From NCBI GenBank assembly GCA_963556145.1, contig OY744469.1, positions 1 through 64,000 on the forward strand: a stretch of DNA of 64,000 nt, in the 5' to 3' direction. Shown piece after piece: positions 24,350 through 33,615 of the stretch. This DNA comes from Hygrocybe punicea (taxonomy: Eukaryota; Basidiomycota; Agaricomycetes; Agaricales; Hygrophoraceae). The notes under the pieces are model-generated. The model did no database searches and was not told the origin of the DNA. It saw nothing but the letters and a program-made list of their open reading frames with translations. The translations under genes and the position numbers were made by a program. How positions within the stretch are numbered: the first letter of the stretch is position 1; every line of letters starts with the position of its first letter.

Positions 24350-25658
24350 GGTGAGTCAGTATTGTTTTCCAGTCTGACTTTCTGTTGTTGGCGGTCTCGT
24401 TTGATATGGATTCCAAGCAGTAAAATTGGCTTTCCGATGACCATTACTGTGTATTTTTCCTTCAGCTGGTTGATTACCCACTGATTCATCACTCAGTTGT
24501 TTGCATAAGCCGTGAGGTCGTCAACCCATATGAGTACAATGGAAAAGTTTTCACCTTCCTGATAGTAGTGCATGCAGTAGTCGGTCCGCAATCTCGTATA
24601 ATCGACGCAAGTTTGGCGACGGGCACAAACGTCCCGAAATAGTTGACGCCTTCGACTTGTGTAAAGCCTTTGTCAACGAGTTGTCCTATAATCTGGCCAG
24701 CCGAATCGTGTTTGATATGTAGTACCCACTTGCAGTCTATGACATTGTGATCCTTGGGGCGTTCGACAATTTCCCACGTTCCGGCCTTCTTGAGAGCTTC
24801 AAGCTTCAAGCTCGATCTTGATAGGGACGTCCCACTTTGGCCAGTCTGAGCGACTGTGTGCCACTTCCAAGATGAGTGGATCCATGCCTTCAGCATCTGC
24901 GCTGACTGCTGCTAACGCGTATTCAATTTCCGCTAAGCTCGTGCTTTCTTCTGGAATGGGTTTTGGTGGTGCTTGTAGGCCTTTTGGCATTTGCGCGAAA
25001 CAGGGCCGTTCAGGAGTGACTTCTTCTCCCTGCTGAAGCCGAGTGACATAGGACGAAGGTTTTCAAAGTCGTTGAGGTTGTATCGTTGGCATCTCGTCGG
25101 GAGTGTCAGTAGTAGTATGAATGAAGGTACTGCCAAGAGGATCTTGTGTGAGTGACATTTCTGTAGTGGTAGAAATCGGGGGTGCTTCTTGCTCATCATT
25201 GCCAGTAAAAGTAACTGCGGAATCAGTAGAAACAATTGAATCCTTGGGCTTCGAGACATCTGGAAGAGGTTCACGCTCATTTATCCCGTTCTCCCCCTCG
25301 AGCGCAACAGTACCCAGTACAAGAACATGTCCATCATCAGACTTGACATTACGCTCAACGGAAATAGATCATTTTTCTGGCCAATAGACACAGTGAGCAC
25401 AACTATCTTCATCAAAACCTATCCAGCGCCCAATACGAGAACGTCCATCAAGCTTTGAGCCGGTATTGTTATGGACCCAGACTTTGCAGCCCCATTCATG
25501 AAGGTGAGACAGATCAGGTTTCTCTTTGTAAAGTAGTTCATAAGGCATTTTCCCTGCAGATAATGCACTCATGGTGGTCCGATTTTTAAGCCAAACGACA
25601 TGAGTCACCGCCTCACCCCAGAGGAACTTTGGTAAACCACTGGTATGGAGAAGAAAAT
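24350..25658 (-). mobile_element. Copia (Ty1) fragment: integrase C-terminus and internally deleted RT
   Basis: On the minus strand the frame at 25658-25369 carries the copia integrase C-terminal region (LPKFLWGEAV, NRTTMSALSAGKMPYELLY, WGCKVWVHN...GRWIGFDED). A degraded linker follows. The reverse transcriptase N-terminal motif lies at ~24800-24620 (KAGTWEIVERP, WVLHIKHDSAGQI, LVDKGFTQVEGVNY...FVPVAKLASI). Immediately after, the sequence jumps to the catalytic block IVLIWVDDLTAYANN (~24540) and LKEKYTVMVIGKPILLLGIHI (~24440). The intervening RT palm is therefore deleted. A TGA lies at 24493-24495. The fragment is non-functional and has no LTRs of its own. Confidence 0.85.
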
Positions 25659-26135
25659 TTTCGGGGAACACTATGTTACTAACATGGCACTCTGTAGCAT
25701 CAGATGCTAAAAGAATTTTAATACGATGACTTGAGGTAGCATGGGAAAGTGCAACATAGAGTTGTCCGTGCGAGAATACTGGTTCTCGCATATCTAATCC
25801 AATGTGGCACACCGACTGCCCTTGTGCCTTGTTTATTGACATGGCAAAGGCCAAATGCACAGGAAATTGTCTTCTTCTGAGTCGAAAATGAAAGCCAGCA
25901 TGGGCAGATGGAAATAGTGTGATGCGAGGAATCAGTGCAGTTTCTCCGTGGTACTTTTCACCTAGAATCTCAACTTCCAGAAGACGTGAAGTGACATGCT
26001 TGAGCACCATTCATGTTCCGTTACAAAGGCCTCTGCCGGGGGCTAAGTTGTGAAGGAGGATTAATGGACAACCAACTTTCATATGGAGTTCACCGGGAGG
26101 TAACCCAGATGTGTCGAGCGACCATAAGAATTCCA
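25659..26135 (-). mobile_element. Helitron helicase C-terminal fragment
   Basis: The minus frame reads [30 protein letters not shown], a TGA at 26011-26013, then MVLKHVTSRLLEVEIL. After that come the PIF1-like helicase signatures SINKAQGQS and VFSHGQLYVALSH, ending HVSNIVFPE. This matches the C-terminal end of Rep/Hel proteins of Helitrons. The TGA replaces the Arg of the conserved LCNGTR motif, and the final ALSR motif reads ALSH, both consistent with CpG decay. The frame runs directly into copia integrase at 25658, making a chimeric 213-codon ORF. No Rep domain or Helitron termini are visible. Confidence 0.8.
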
Positions 26136-26139
26136 CCAG

Positions 26140-26402
26140 AAGCGGTTATTGGAATATATAGTTGCAGTGGTTGTTGACCGCTAAGTTATTTTATGTGGAA
26201 TTAATTATATTTACTTCTCTCTGAGAGGGCTTTTATACTACTAGCTAAACCTACTAGAAGTTTCTTGTGGTGAGTAGAATACATGCTGCGCTTCAGCATT
26301 ATTCATTGGACAGGTGGGTTTGAGTTCCGGGGTCACGTGGTACAGATTACTAATCCTTTCCGCAACTATTCAGCCACTATTCCCAACACTCCCCCTTGGT
26401 CG
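26140..26402 (-). mobile_element. Copia 3' LTR with polypurine tract
   Basis: On the minus strand, a purine tract AAGGGGGAG (about 26393-26401) is followed directly by TGTTGGGAATAGTGGC starting near 26392, a typical copia LTR start. The LTR contains a TATAAAAG box (~26230). Its end (about 26140-26160) is not sharply defined because no matching 5' LTR lies in the window. It directly abuts the Helitron fragment, so the copia element probably inserted into that Helitron. Confidence 0.6.
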
Positions 26403-27200
26403 AATACTCTTCGACTCGTTCTGGGTCACGGTAAACATCGTCCATGTATTCCATTACATGTTCTGCTCTTTCCGGTTCCTCTCCCGTCAATAGACCAAGT
26501 TTGGCTGTGAACTTTGCATGAAGCGGGCGAGGTAACCCTTTTGTAAATATGTCCACTAGATTTTCGTCGGAAGGAATATATGTGACTTTGAGAATACCAG
26601 ACGCAACGTGATCTCATAGGAAATGTAGGTTGATATCTATGTGCTTTTTCCATGCATGGAATTCTGGGTTGTGCGATATAGCAATCGCGGCCTGATTATC
26701 GGATTGTAAAATTGATGTTTCATCTGACTGTAGGTCTAATTCCTTTAATAACTTTCTATGCCAGATTAGCTGTTTCGTGGCATGAGTAGCAGCGACATAT
26801 TCCGCTTCAGCTGTTGACAACATAATTGTGCTTTGCTTCTTTGAGCTCCAAGCCACAACTCCCCCTGTGATCGTGAACACATATCCACTAATAGATTTCC
26901 GGTGCAGGTTGGATCCCCAATCAGCATCGATGTAATGAATGGTTTCCATCATAGTCCATTGGTTCTTTCAGCCATACGTTAGTTCATAATCCATCATTCC
27001 TTTTAGGTAGCAGAATATCCTTTTAAGTGCTGTCCAGTGTTCCGGATTCGGGTTCTGTGTGAATTGCACAACGGTTACAGTTGCATACATGATATCAGGT
27101 CTTGTTGCATGCACAGCATACAAGAGCTCTCTGACTCGTGTTGCGTACTTGATCGAGGTGCGTTTCCACTTGCTCTCGTCGGTTTCAGTTTCATTTATTC
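26403..27200 (-). mobile_element. Copia RT/RNase H fragment, broken by TGA codons
   Basis: The minus strand encodes the end of a copia Pol: ATRPDIMYATV, HWTALKRIFCYLKG, then the RNase H block IHYIDADWGSNLHRKSISGYVF, STAEAEYVAATHATKQLIW, QSDNQAAIAI and KKHIDINLHFL. TGA codons interrupt at 26968-26970 (after ELTYG) and at 26614-26616. At the second, the family has an Arg in the H(F/Y)xRE/D motif; the frame continues as DHVASGILKVTYIPSDENLVDIFTKG. Upstream RT motifs are missing. It belongs with the LTR at 26140-26402. Confidence 0.85.
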
Positions 27201-27215
27201 ATAGGACCACATTGT

Positions 27216-27362
27216 AGTAGGGACTAGGGGTCCCTACTGGTGCCTCAGTGGTCTCGGGGTGGTGTGACAAGCTGAAGTCTCATATCCTATCTAAGACATC
27301 ATGTAATCCTACGGAACGATCACATGATCTACTAGTAGTAGTGGGGCACTACCCACTACTAC
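27216..27362. repeat. Two perfect short hairpins
   Basis: AGTAGGGAC pairs with GTCCCTACT at 27216-27238, and GTAGTAGTGGG pairs with CCCACTACTAC at 27335-27362, with 5-6 nt loops. Both lie between the copia fragment and the hypothetical gene relic. They could be single-stranded transposon ends or chance palindromes. Confidence 0.6.
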
Positions 27363-27539
27363 AACGTTCTGGTCCATTGCAGTTGATACTGGTTTGGCAT
27401 CCTTCATTCTGGCCTTTGCAAGGATCTTCTGGATATAGTGGCTTTGTGATAGGGTACCTCATTGGTTGTTCATTTGGTGTGTATGAGTTGTTGCCCACAA
27501 AGATCTAGTGACCTTACAGTAATGCAACTCAGTTGAACC

Positions 27540-28300
27540 GTGCCAAGCCTGACAACGACCACAGCCATGTTGTCTTCACCCGAGCGAAACTACCAAAGAA
27601 GACTGGTTCTGAACGCCGTAATGGACTGTCCTACAGAGGACGTCCTATACGCTATCTTCAATGAATTCGTTACGTTGCATCAACAGCATCACCGTTTCAC
27701 TATCTACCCCCAGATGAGTTTAAAGTGGAAGCCTCATGACCGGCAAGATCGACATTCAGAAGTTCCAGACTTTGGTTTGGGGAATTTCAACCCTCTGGGT
27801 GATCTTCCCCATTTCAAGCTTTGCTGCGGTGTAGAAGCAAAACGTGCTGACCGCATAATGGCCTCCCTGCCCCCAGCCAGCTCAATAATGGGTTTGGCAA
27901 ATATCAGATCCCTGTTTCATTCTCTCTCTTTCCAACTCAGAATCAAGCGAAAGCAGCGTATAAAAATGGTTACCCCTTGTCTGATGATGGCATTCATTGG
28001 ATCCTGTTAATTGGGCCATACTAGCTGCCCAAAAAGTTTGGCCCATTTTCGGAGGCCGAAAGCACTGTCCACGCTCACAAGTTATCAGATAGTGCTGATT
28101 TCGAGGAAACTTTGAATCTCCTTGAACTCATGCACAGCCCGCCTCCCATCCTTGACAAGCTTTATCTTCTTAGTACAGAAGAATCATTTACTCGATTGGA
28201 GCAAGTCATCGCTTCGACGGATCAACTGGCAGAACCATTCATCCAAGCCATGTCTGCTGGTGCGTCATTACGGACTCAGGGCCACAAGCTGTATCGTTAA
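27540..28300 (+). pseudogene. Basidiomycete-specific hypothetical gene, broken
   Basis: The first frame (27540 to ~27930) reads RRLVLNAVMDCPTEDVLYAIFNEF...SEVPDFGLGNF...CCGVEAKRADRIMA. A second frame from ~27942 continues NQAKAAYKNGYPLSDDGIHWILLIGPY, then TAG, then LPKKFGPFSEAES and on to the stop near 28298. The flow of sequence suggests one protein of about 250 residues whose frames are separated either by an unresolved intron or by an indel, plus a nonsense TAG near 28020. The VPDF...VEAK order vaguely recalls nuclease-like proteins linked to mobile DNA in mushrooms, but I do not recognise a defined domain. Confidence 0.5.
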
Positions 28301-29449
28301 CTCAGCTACCAGATTTTGCACAATGATGCTAGTCCCTATTTGATATTACAGTGAAGTGGACAGAGTGGATTCTCATCTTGTATTTGGAACAAATGGATTC
28401 TATTCATATACAGAATTTTTGTTTTGATGTCAGAGGTCTACAACATTTTTATTTTATTTCATCTTTTCTTGATTTCGTGTTCTTCCATCTGTCCATCTCA
28501 CTGCAGGAGTTTCAATATTTAATTCGAAATTAAATTGAAATCCAAACGGATAACCAAAATATTAGATTTGAGTGCTCATTTAGTCCCAATCTGAACCTAA
28601 CATGTAACATACATAAAGAAGCCTTCTGATTGGATGGAATCTTGCACTCTGATTGGCTGGAAAACTCTAAGATCTGAGTCAGTGATGATCAATCAGGAAA
28701 TAACTCTCCTGCTTCGTGATGTTTTCGGACCCCTTTCCTTCATGCATGCTCCACCCTCTTACCACCTTCAAATACACTGTTGAAATATCTGGCCTCTTCA
28801 TATACACTGACAAAAATGACAGCTTCTCCTTCCACCCCACATTCTTCAAGATTCCAGTACAATTTTGACACCACTGCCATGCCCTCCAGTTCGCCTAACA
28901 CTGTTGCATTGTCATCATCAAACATGCTGCCAGTCCTACCTGTATAATACCCTCCCAGCAGGGGGTGCTGGGAGTCAACACCTCTGCACTCCATGGGAGG
29001 TCGTCCAGGGGGTCCCCCTGACCTTCCAGACCACTTTTGTTTTGTATTGCAGACCTCAGTTCCTCTTCAATTCTACATTTTCCTCCTGTTTCGGTAGCAT
29101 TTTGGCAGGCAAATGGGGGGTGAGTGAAAAAATGGTATTTCCTGAGAATCCCAGCTCACTCCTGATGCTTCCCCCACACTCCCTGAGTGCCATAGATCAC
29201 TCCCCACCACTTTTTTTGATCAGGGGACACTCACTTCTCCCTCATTTTTTTTATCCTCAGTGCAAACTCCAAGCAAATTGAGACAAATAGGAAAGCGGTA
29301 TTTTATAAGCTTCCAAGTGCACTCCTGATGCATCCACTGCACTCCCTGAGCATCACAGACAACTCATCAACACTCTTTTGGATGGGGGGAAGCATGCTTC
29401 TGCCTCAATTTCTTTTTTCTTTCTAATTGTTGTTCACATGAATACTTTC
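28301..29449. other. Unassigned sequence with an imperfect tandem duplication
   Basis: Two ~120-bp segments at about 29125-29250 and 29286-29410 share CACTCCTGATGC and CACTCCCTGAG in the same order, indicating an old ~160-bp tandem duplication. No gene was recognised in the rest. Part may be intron or upstream sequence of the BRF1 relic. Confidence 0.45.
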
Positions 29450-31050
29450 AGGAGAAGCATCAAAGAGATCGTGCAGGTTGTTGAGACTGCTGACACCATG
29501 CTAAAGAAACATTTGGAGGAGTTCAAGAAGACACCAAGCGGAGTCTGACATTGGCGGACTTCAGGAGCGTTGGGTTGGAGGCAGAGATGCACCTACCAGC
29601 ATTCACAAAATCTGAGGTGAAAGATCAGCTAGATAGAGAAGACAGCGAGGGCAAGGGAAGCAAGTCAAAAGGGGAATGTAAAAAGAGAGGTGGAAAGAAG
29701 CAGATACAGAGTGAACAGGCAACAGAGGAAGTGACAGGCCACAACCCTCCACCAGCACCATCTGCCTATTGACCTAGCACTTCTGAATGATGGGATTCTC
29801 GAAGGAACTGTCATTCCAACTCCACTTTCCTCCTAGACTATGGCCCATGTATGAACATAGATCCTGCACTCATTCTACAACCCCAGGTACCCTCAAGAGC
29901 CTGAGCCCCCGATATAGCACCAGACAACACCACCTCCATGGTCCTTGCCTAGAAAGTCTTGACTTTTCTTCACAATGCCCAAGGCTCTACACTCAACAAG
30001 GCACTTGATGAGGCACTAGGCTCCGGATCATGTGGATCTGTATTCTCTTCATATCTGACTCCGTTCCCATTCATTCCCATTCCCGTATCATTGATTCTGC
30101 TCGATTCCAGTCTTTTCCACCGATTCCACTCCAGATTCTGCCTCTGGAATTGTTCCTGCTCGCGATGCAATGTCTCTAATGACCTGGAATCAGTACGTAT
30201 ATAATTGTATATCATATATCTTCATTTCCCGTCCCCTAGTACATAGCACCACTTCTCCTATCCTCCTCTCCACTCGCCCCCTATCATTTACAGCCTTTGC
30301 TGGTAGTACATAGTTACTAACAGCACAGGATCCTTCATAGTAGTATAAAAGTAGTACATTTACACTACAAAACTATACACACACATACACACATAGAGAC
30401 ATAGAAATACATCTTATTATCGCACTTCAGTTCTATTTCCAAGTCCTCTCTTCATATCGTCCACACCTCTCTTTGTCCCTTCTCCCACACTCTCCCTCTG
30501 ATTCCGGAACCCCCAGATTCAGTTTGGATTGATTAGACAACTCTTTAAGAAATTGAATTCCTCAGATCACTTCTTAGCTGATCACCCCTTTCTGTAGATT
30601 CCTCATTCTGGGTCTACAAGCGAACTCGCCATCACAGTGCAATGGTGGCACTAAGAAAAATCTGATACTGTGGATGACCTACAAGGTCTGGATGAAGATG
30701 AGCTGGACCGATTTCTGCTCACAGACAAGGAAGTCAAGATAATGGTGTGTGTGTGGGTAGAGCTGAATATGGAATACCTGGCATCTATTGCCAGTGTGTG
30801 TTGTGTCATCACTGGGGTTTTTCTCACTCAGTTGTTCTTCACAGTGAAAGGCGAGCAAGATGGTGCAGCAAGTAGGAGCAAGAAGGTTGATGTCCTTCAT
30901 CAACCTCTAATTTTGTTATATTTACCCTCGTTGGTACAGCGCAAGAAAATGGAAATACCACGGGATACATCCATGCCACAAGTAGCATGGCAGCAGAATC
31001 CATTGCAACTTGCTCAAAAAGAACCCTTTGCACAGCAAGTGCATTAATTA
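29450..31050 (+). pseudogene. BRF1-like: BRF1-like (TFIIIB subunit) gene relic
   Basis: Two blocks in the right order resemble Brf1, the TFIIB-related subunit that recruits RNA polymerase III. At 29459-29680 the end of the cyclin-repeat region appears: VETADTMLKKHLEEFKKTPSG, a 1-nt shift, then SLTLADFRSVGLEAEMHLPAFTKSEVKD. At 30670-30785 the C-terminal TBP-binding homology block appears: LDEDELDRFLLTDKEVKI...VWVELNMEYL. The frameshift, the lack of the zinc ribbon and first cyclin fold, and the 900-bp gap between blocks show a non-functional copy. The blocks lie beside several transposons, so capture of a host-gene fragment by a mobile element is plausible. Confidence 0.6.
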
Positions 31051-31689
31051 TGATGTGCTGAAGGACCTTTTTATGGATGAGAGGGAAGACAGCAAAAAAT
31101 TTGCAGCACACGTATCATAATGATAAGTAACCAAAATTGTTGTCCTCAAAAACCATACACTGGCCATGGTGTAGCATCTCCGCTGTCATGAACAAAGTGT
31201 GGTATACTGTAGTAAGGTAACAGTCAATCCATCATCATCATAGGATTAATAACAAGATTTTACCTAAATCCAACTTGAGGTGTCATTGGCGGAGAATGAG
31301 ACTGTCTGAGATGTATCCCCACATTACAACACCTGGAACTTCTCCAATGTTCTCCTTAAATGCCTCTAAATCAAACAGTTTTTATAAGATACTTGACTGT
31401 CATCCTGAAGTCCCTATGAATTAGTGTTGCCGAAGTTCAGTTCAGTCCGGTTCTGACCCTTTTTGGTGGAACCGCGAACCAAACTTTGGGTCCGGTTTGG
31501 CGCTGGGCCAAACCTGGACCCAGACGGCATCGAACCATCTGTCCACCTTCGGTCTGGGTTCAGATGCGGTCTGAACCCCGGACCAAGGTGGGCTCACCCC
31601 ATGAGCTCTGTTCTCCTTGCGAATGGCAGGCACGTATCAATTGATATGGCGCTGCACTTCGCGAGGTAGTTGGGCTGTGGGGGAGCCGT

Positions 31690-32090
31690 CCAGTGCTGCT
31701 GCTGCTGCTGGCATTGGATGAGCCACCGTGGAAATGGGAGCATGGGCTACACCCACGCTCCCACTGCTGCTGCCATTGCTGCCGGTGCTGCTGCTTCTGT
31801 TGCTGCTGCTGCTGCTGCTGCCGTTGCTGTTGCTGTTGCTGTTGCCGCTGCTGGTGGTGGTGGTGGTGGTGGTGGTGGTGATGTTGCGGCTGTCCCGTGG
31901 GTGGTGTTGCTGCCACGGCTGCTGCTGCTGGCATTGCTGCGTTGCTGCTGTTGCCGGCACTGCTGCTGCTGCTGGCCATTGCCATCGTCATTGTTGCTGT
32001 TGCCATTGCCATCGTCGTTGTTGACATTGACGTTGCCATTGCCACCGCTGGTGGTGGTGGTGGTGGTGGTGGTGTTGCGGCTGTCCCGCG
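31690..32090. repeat. Trinucleotide-rich low-complexity region (GCT/GGT)n
   Basis: Runs of GCTGCTGCT and GGTGGTGGT appear twice in parallel order (31800-31900 and 32035-32095, each followed by GTTGCGGCTGTCCCG), suggesting an internal duplication. They create long spurious ORFs on both strands (poly-Gln/His/Pro on minus, poly-Ala/Val/Leu/Cys on plus). The minus frame might be part of a low-complexity exon of the hAT-borne gene, but I cannot separate this from microsatellite expansion. Confidence 0.8.
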
Positions 32091-32153
32091 TCCATTGACA
32101 TTGCGTTGGCGTTGGGATCCATTTTGTGCCGCGGTGGTGTGCTCACAATGTGG

Positions 32154-33547
32154 TGTCATGACCCCAAGTGTTTTTGGGTGTAATGTCATGGGTTTACCAT
32201 CGGACCACGGACTTAGATATTTAAGTGCAACACTATGGATGCACACCTACACTCATTAGTACCCATTCTATGCCTTTCCACATTACGCATGCTAGTGAAC
32301 AGACACAAATAGCATATATGCTTACCTTTATATCATTTATTATGGCTTCACTAGTAATGCCCAGACCTAGCCGTTTATGTATGGTGCACAGAGGCACATC
32401 CCCCACTCATTAGTATTTACTATATATTTCTCTGTATTGCGCGTGCAAGGAGACAAGCCCAACTAGCATTGTTACCTATATTAGCAGTAATGGATTGATT
32501 ACAAATCTTGTTTACTTGTATTGATCAAAAGCGGCTCAGCTAGATAATGGGAAATGATTAGATAAGATGTGAACAAGAGGATGATAAGATAATGATAAGA
32601 TAGGATGCATCAGAGAGTGATTGTGATATTCTGCTTACATAAAGACAATGGTCTATTGTTCTGAGCAGTCTATTGTTCTAAACAGTCCAAATGGAGATAG
32701 AGCCCATTGTTCACAGCCTCTTTGATGCCATCCATTGTTCTCATGACTCAGTCCTATTGTTCTCACTTTCCCATTGTTCTCAGTCCCCCATTGTTCTCCA
32801 ACAGTATAAATAGGGCCCCCAAATTCCAGTAGTCAGTAGGATTCCCCCCCTCACCACTCAGTAGTCACTCTTAGTTGGGTTCACACAGTGTGATCCCTCA
32901 TTCTCTTAGTACTAGTAGTTACTCATTGTAGTAGCTAGTGCTTGCAATCCAGTCTAGTTCACTCTTATTCTATCATTCTCTGAGTTCCCCTTGTCATCAA
33001 GGAGAATTCACCCAGTTCACTCAGTCCAATCAATTCATTAGTCAGCATTAGTCAGCTAGATACATTTCTAAGGTTAAGGTTTTATCTTAAATAGATACAC
33101 TTCTAAGGTTAAGGTTTCATCCTAAACAAAACAGAGTATTCAAAAGGTATTAAAGATATCCCTGAACTAGTAGCCAATGTGCGTTTGAAGCTTCGGATTT
33201 AAGTCAGATATTATAATACCCAGAGATACTCTTGATTGAATAGGCCCTGTAGCCAAAACCATCCATATTCAACTGGTGAATATTGTTATCAGTATTCATT
33301 TATATTCCAGTAGTTCATATTAGTATTTTCAGTACATCACACACTCAATTGCTATTCATCCCTACTCAAAGTCTCAATTCTTAATTGAAGAGACCTCACT
33401 ATTACATTCTATTGATTCATATAGTACATATACCCACAAACCCCTTCCTGATAGGTTATTTAAAAATTAAAAACCCACGAACAACAAGAAGGTACCTGAA
33501 CAAAGTCAACTCCGGTAATTCTTGGTGAAACAAACATTCACATAACA
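32154..33547 (+). repeat. Gypsy 5' LTR
   Basis: 1394 bp, TG...CA ends. It contains the HMG-site array and TATA box (32651-32813) and, downstream, a duplicated ~27-bp unit around TTCTAAGGTTAAGGTTT (about 33056-33120). It is unusually long for a fungal LTR. Confidence 0.95.
32651..32813 (+). promoter_or_regulatory. LTR promoter: seven YATTGTTC sites upstream of a TATA box
   Basis: Seven copies of YATTGTTC stand in one orientation at about 32653, 32670, 32704, 32732, 32755, 32771 and 32789. Two are CCCATTGTTCTC, one TCCATTGTTCTC and one CCTATTGTTCTC. These match YYYATTGTTCTC, the published consensus of the yeast HMG-box repressor Rox1, and the general SOX/HMG core ATTGTT. TATAAATAG follows at 32805-32813, seven bases after the last site. 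The layout strongly suggests U3 control by an HMG-box factor. Whether it represses or activates, and which host factor binds, is not known. Confidence 0.7.
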
Positions 33548-33550
33548 AAA

Positions 33551-33570
33551 TTGGAGCCCACCGCGAGGAG
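33551..33570 (+). other. Putative tRNA primer-binding site
   Basis: Three bases after the 5' LTR end the sequence TTGGAGCCCACCGCGAGG begins. TGG complements the CCA end of a tRNA, and position and form fit a minus-strand primer-binding site. I cannot assign the tRNA. Confidence 0.55.
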
Positions 33571-33615
33571 TTTTAAATTTAAATAACCCAAGCATTTCTA
33601 TACCTCTAATACACA

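Noticed and set aside
29990..30205. Possible transposon end with GATTCCA/TTCCCATTC repeats
   Set aside because: The repeats are short and irregular and no inverted partner or target duplication was seen.
31560..32259. Long ORFs rich in Gln/His/Pro (minus) or Ala/Val/Leu (plus)
   Set aside because: Produced by GCT/GGT trinucleotide runs and partly overlapping the gypsy LTR; no conserved part.
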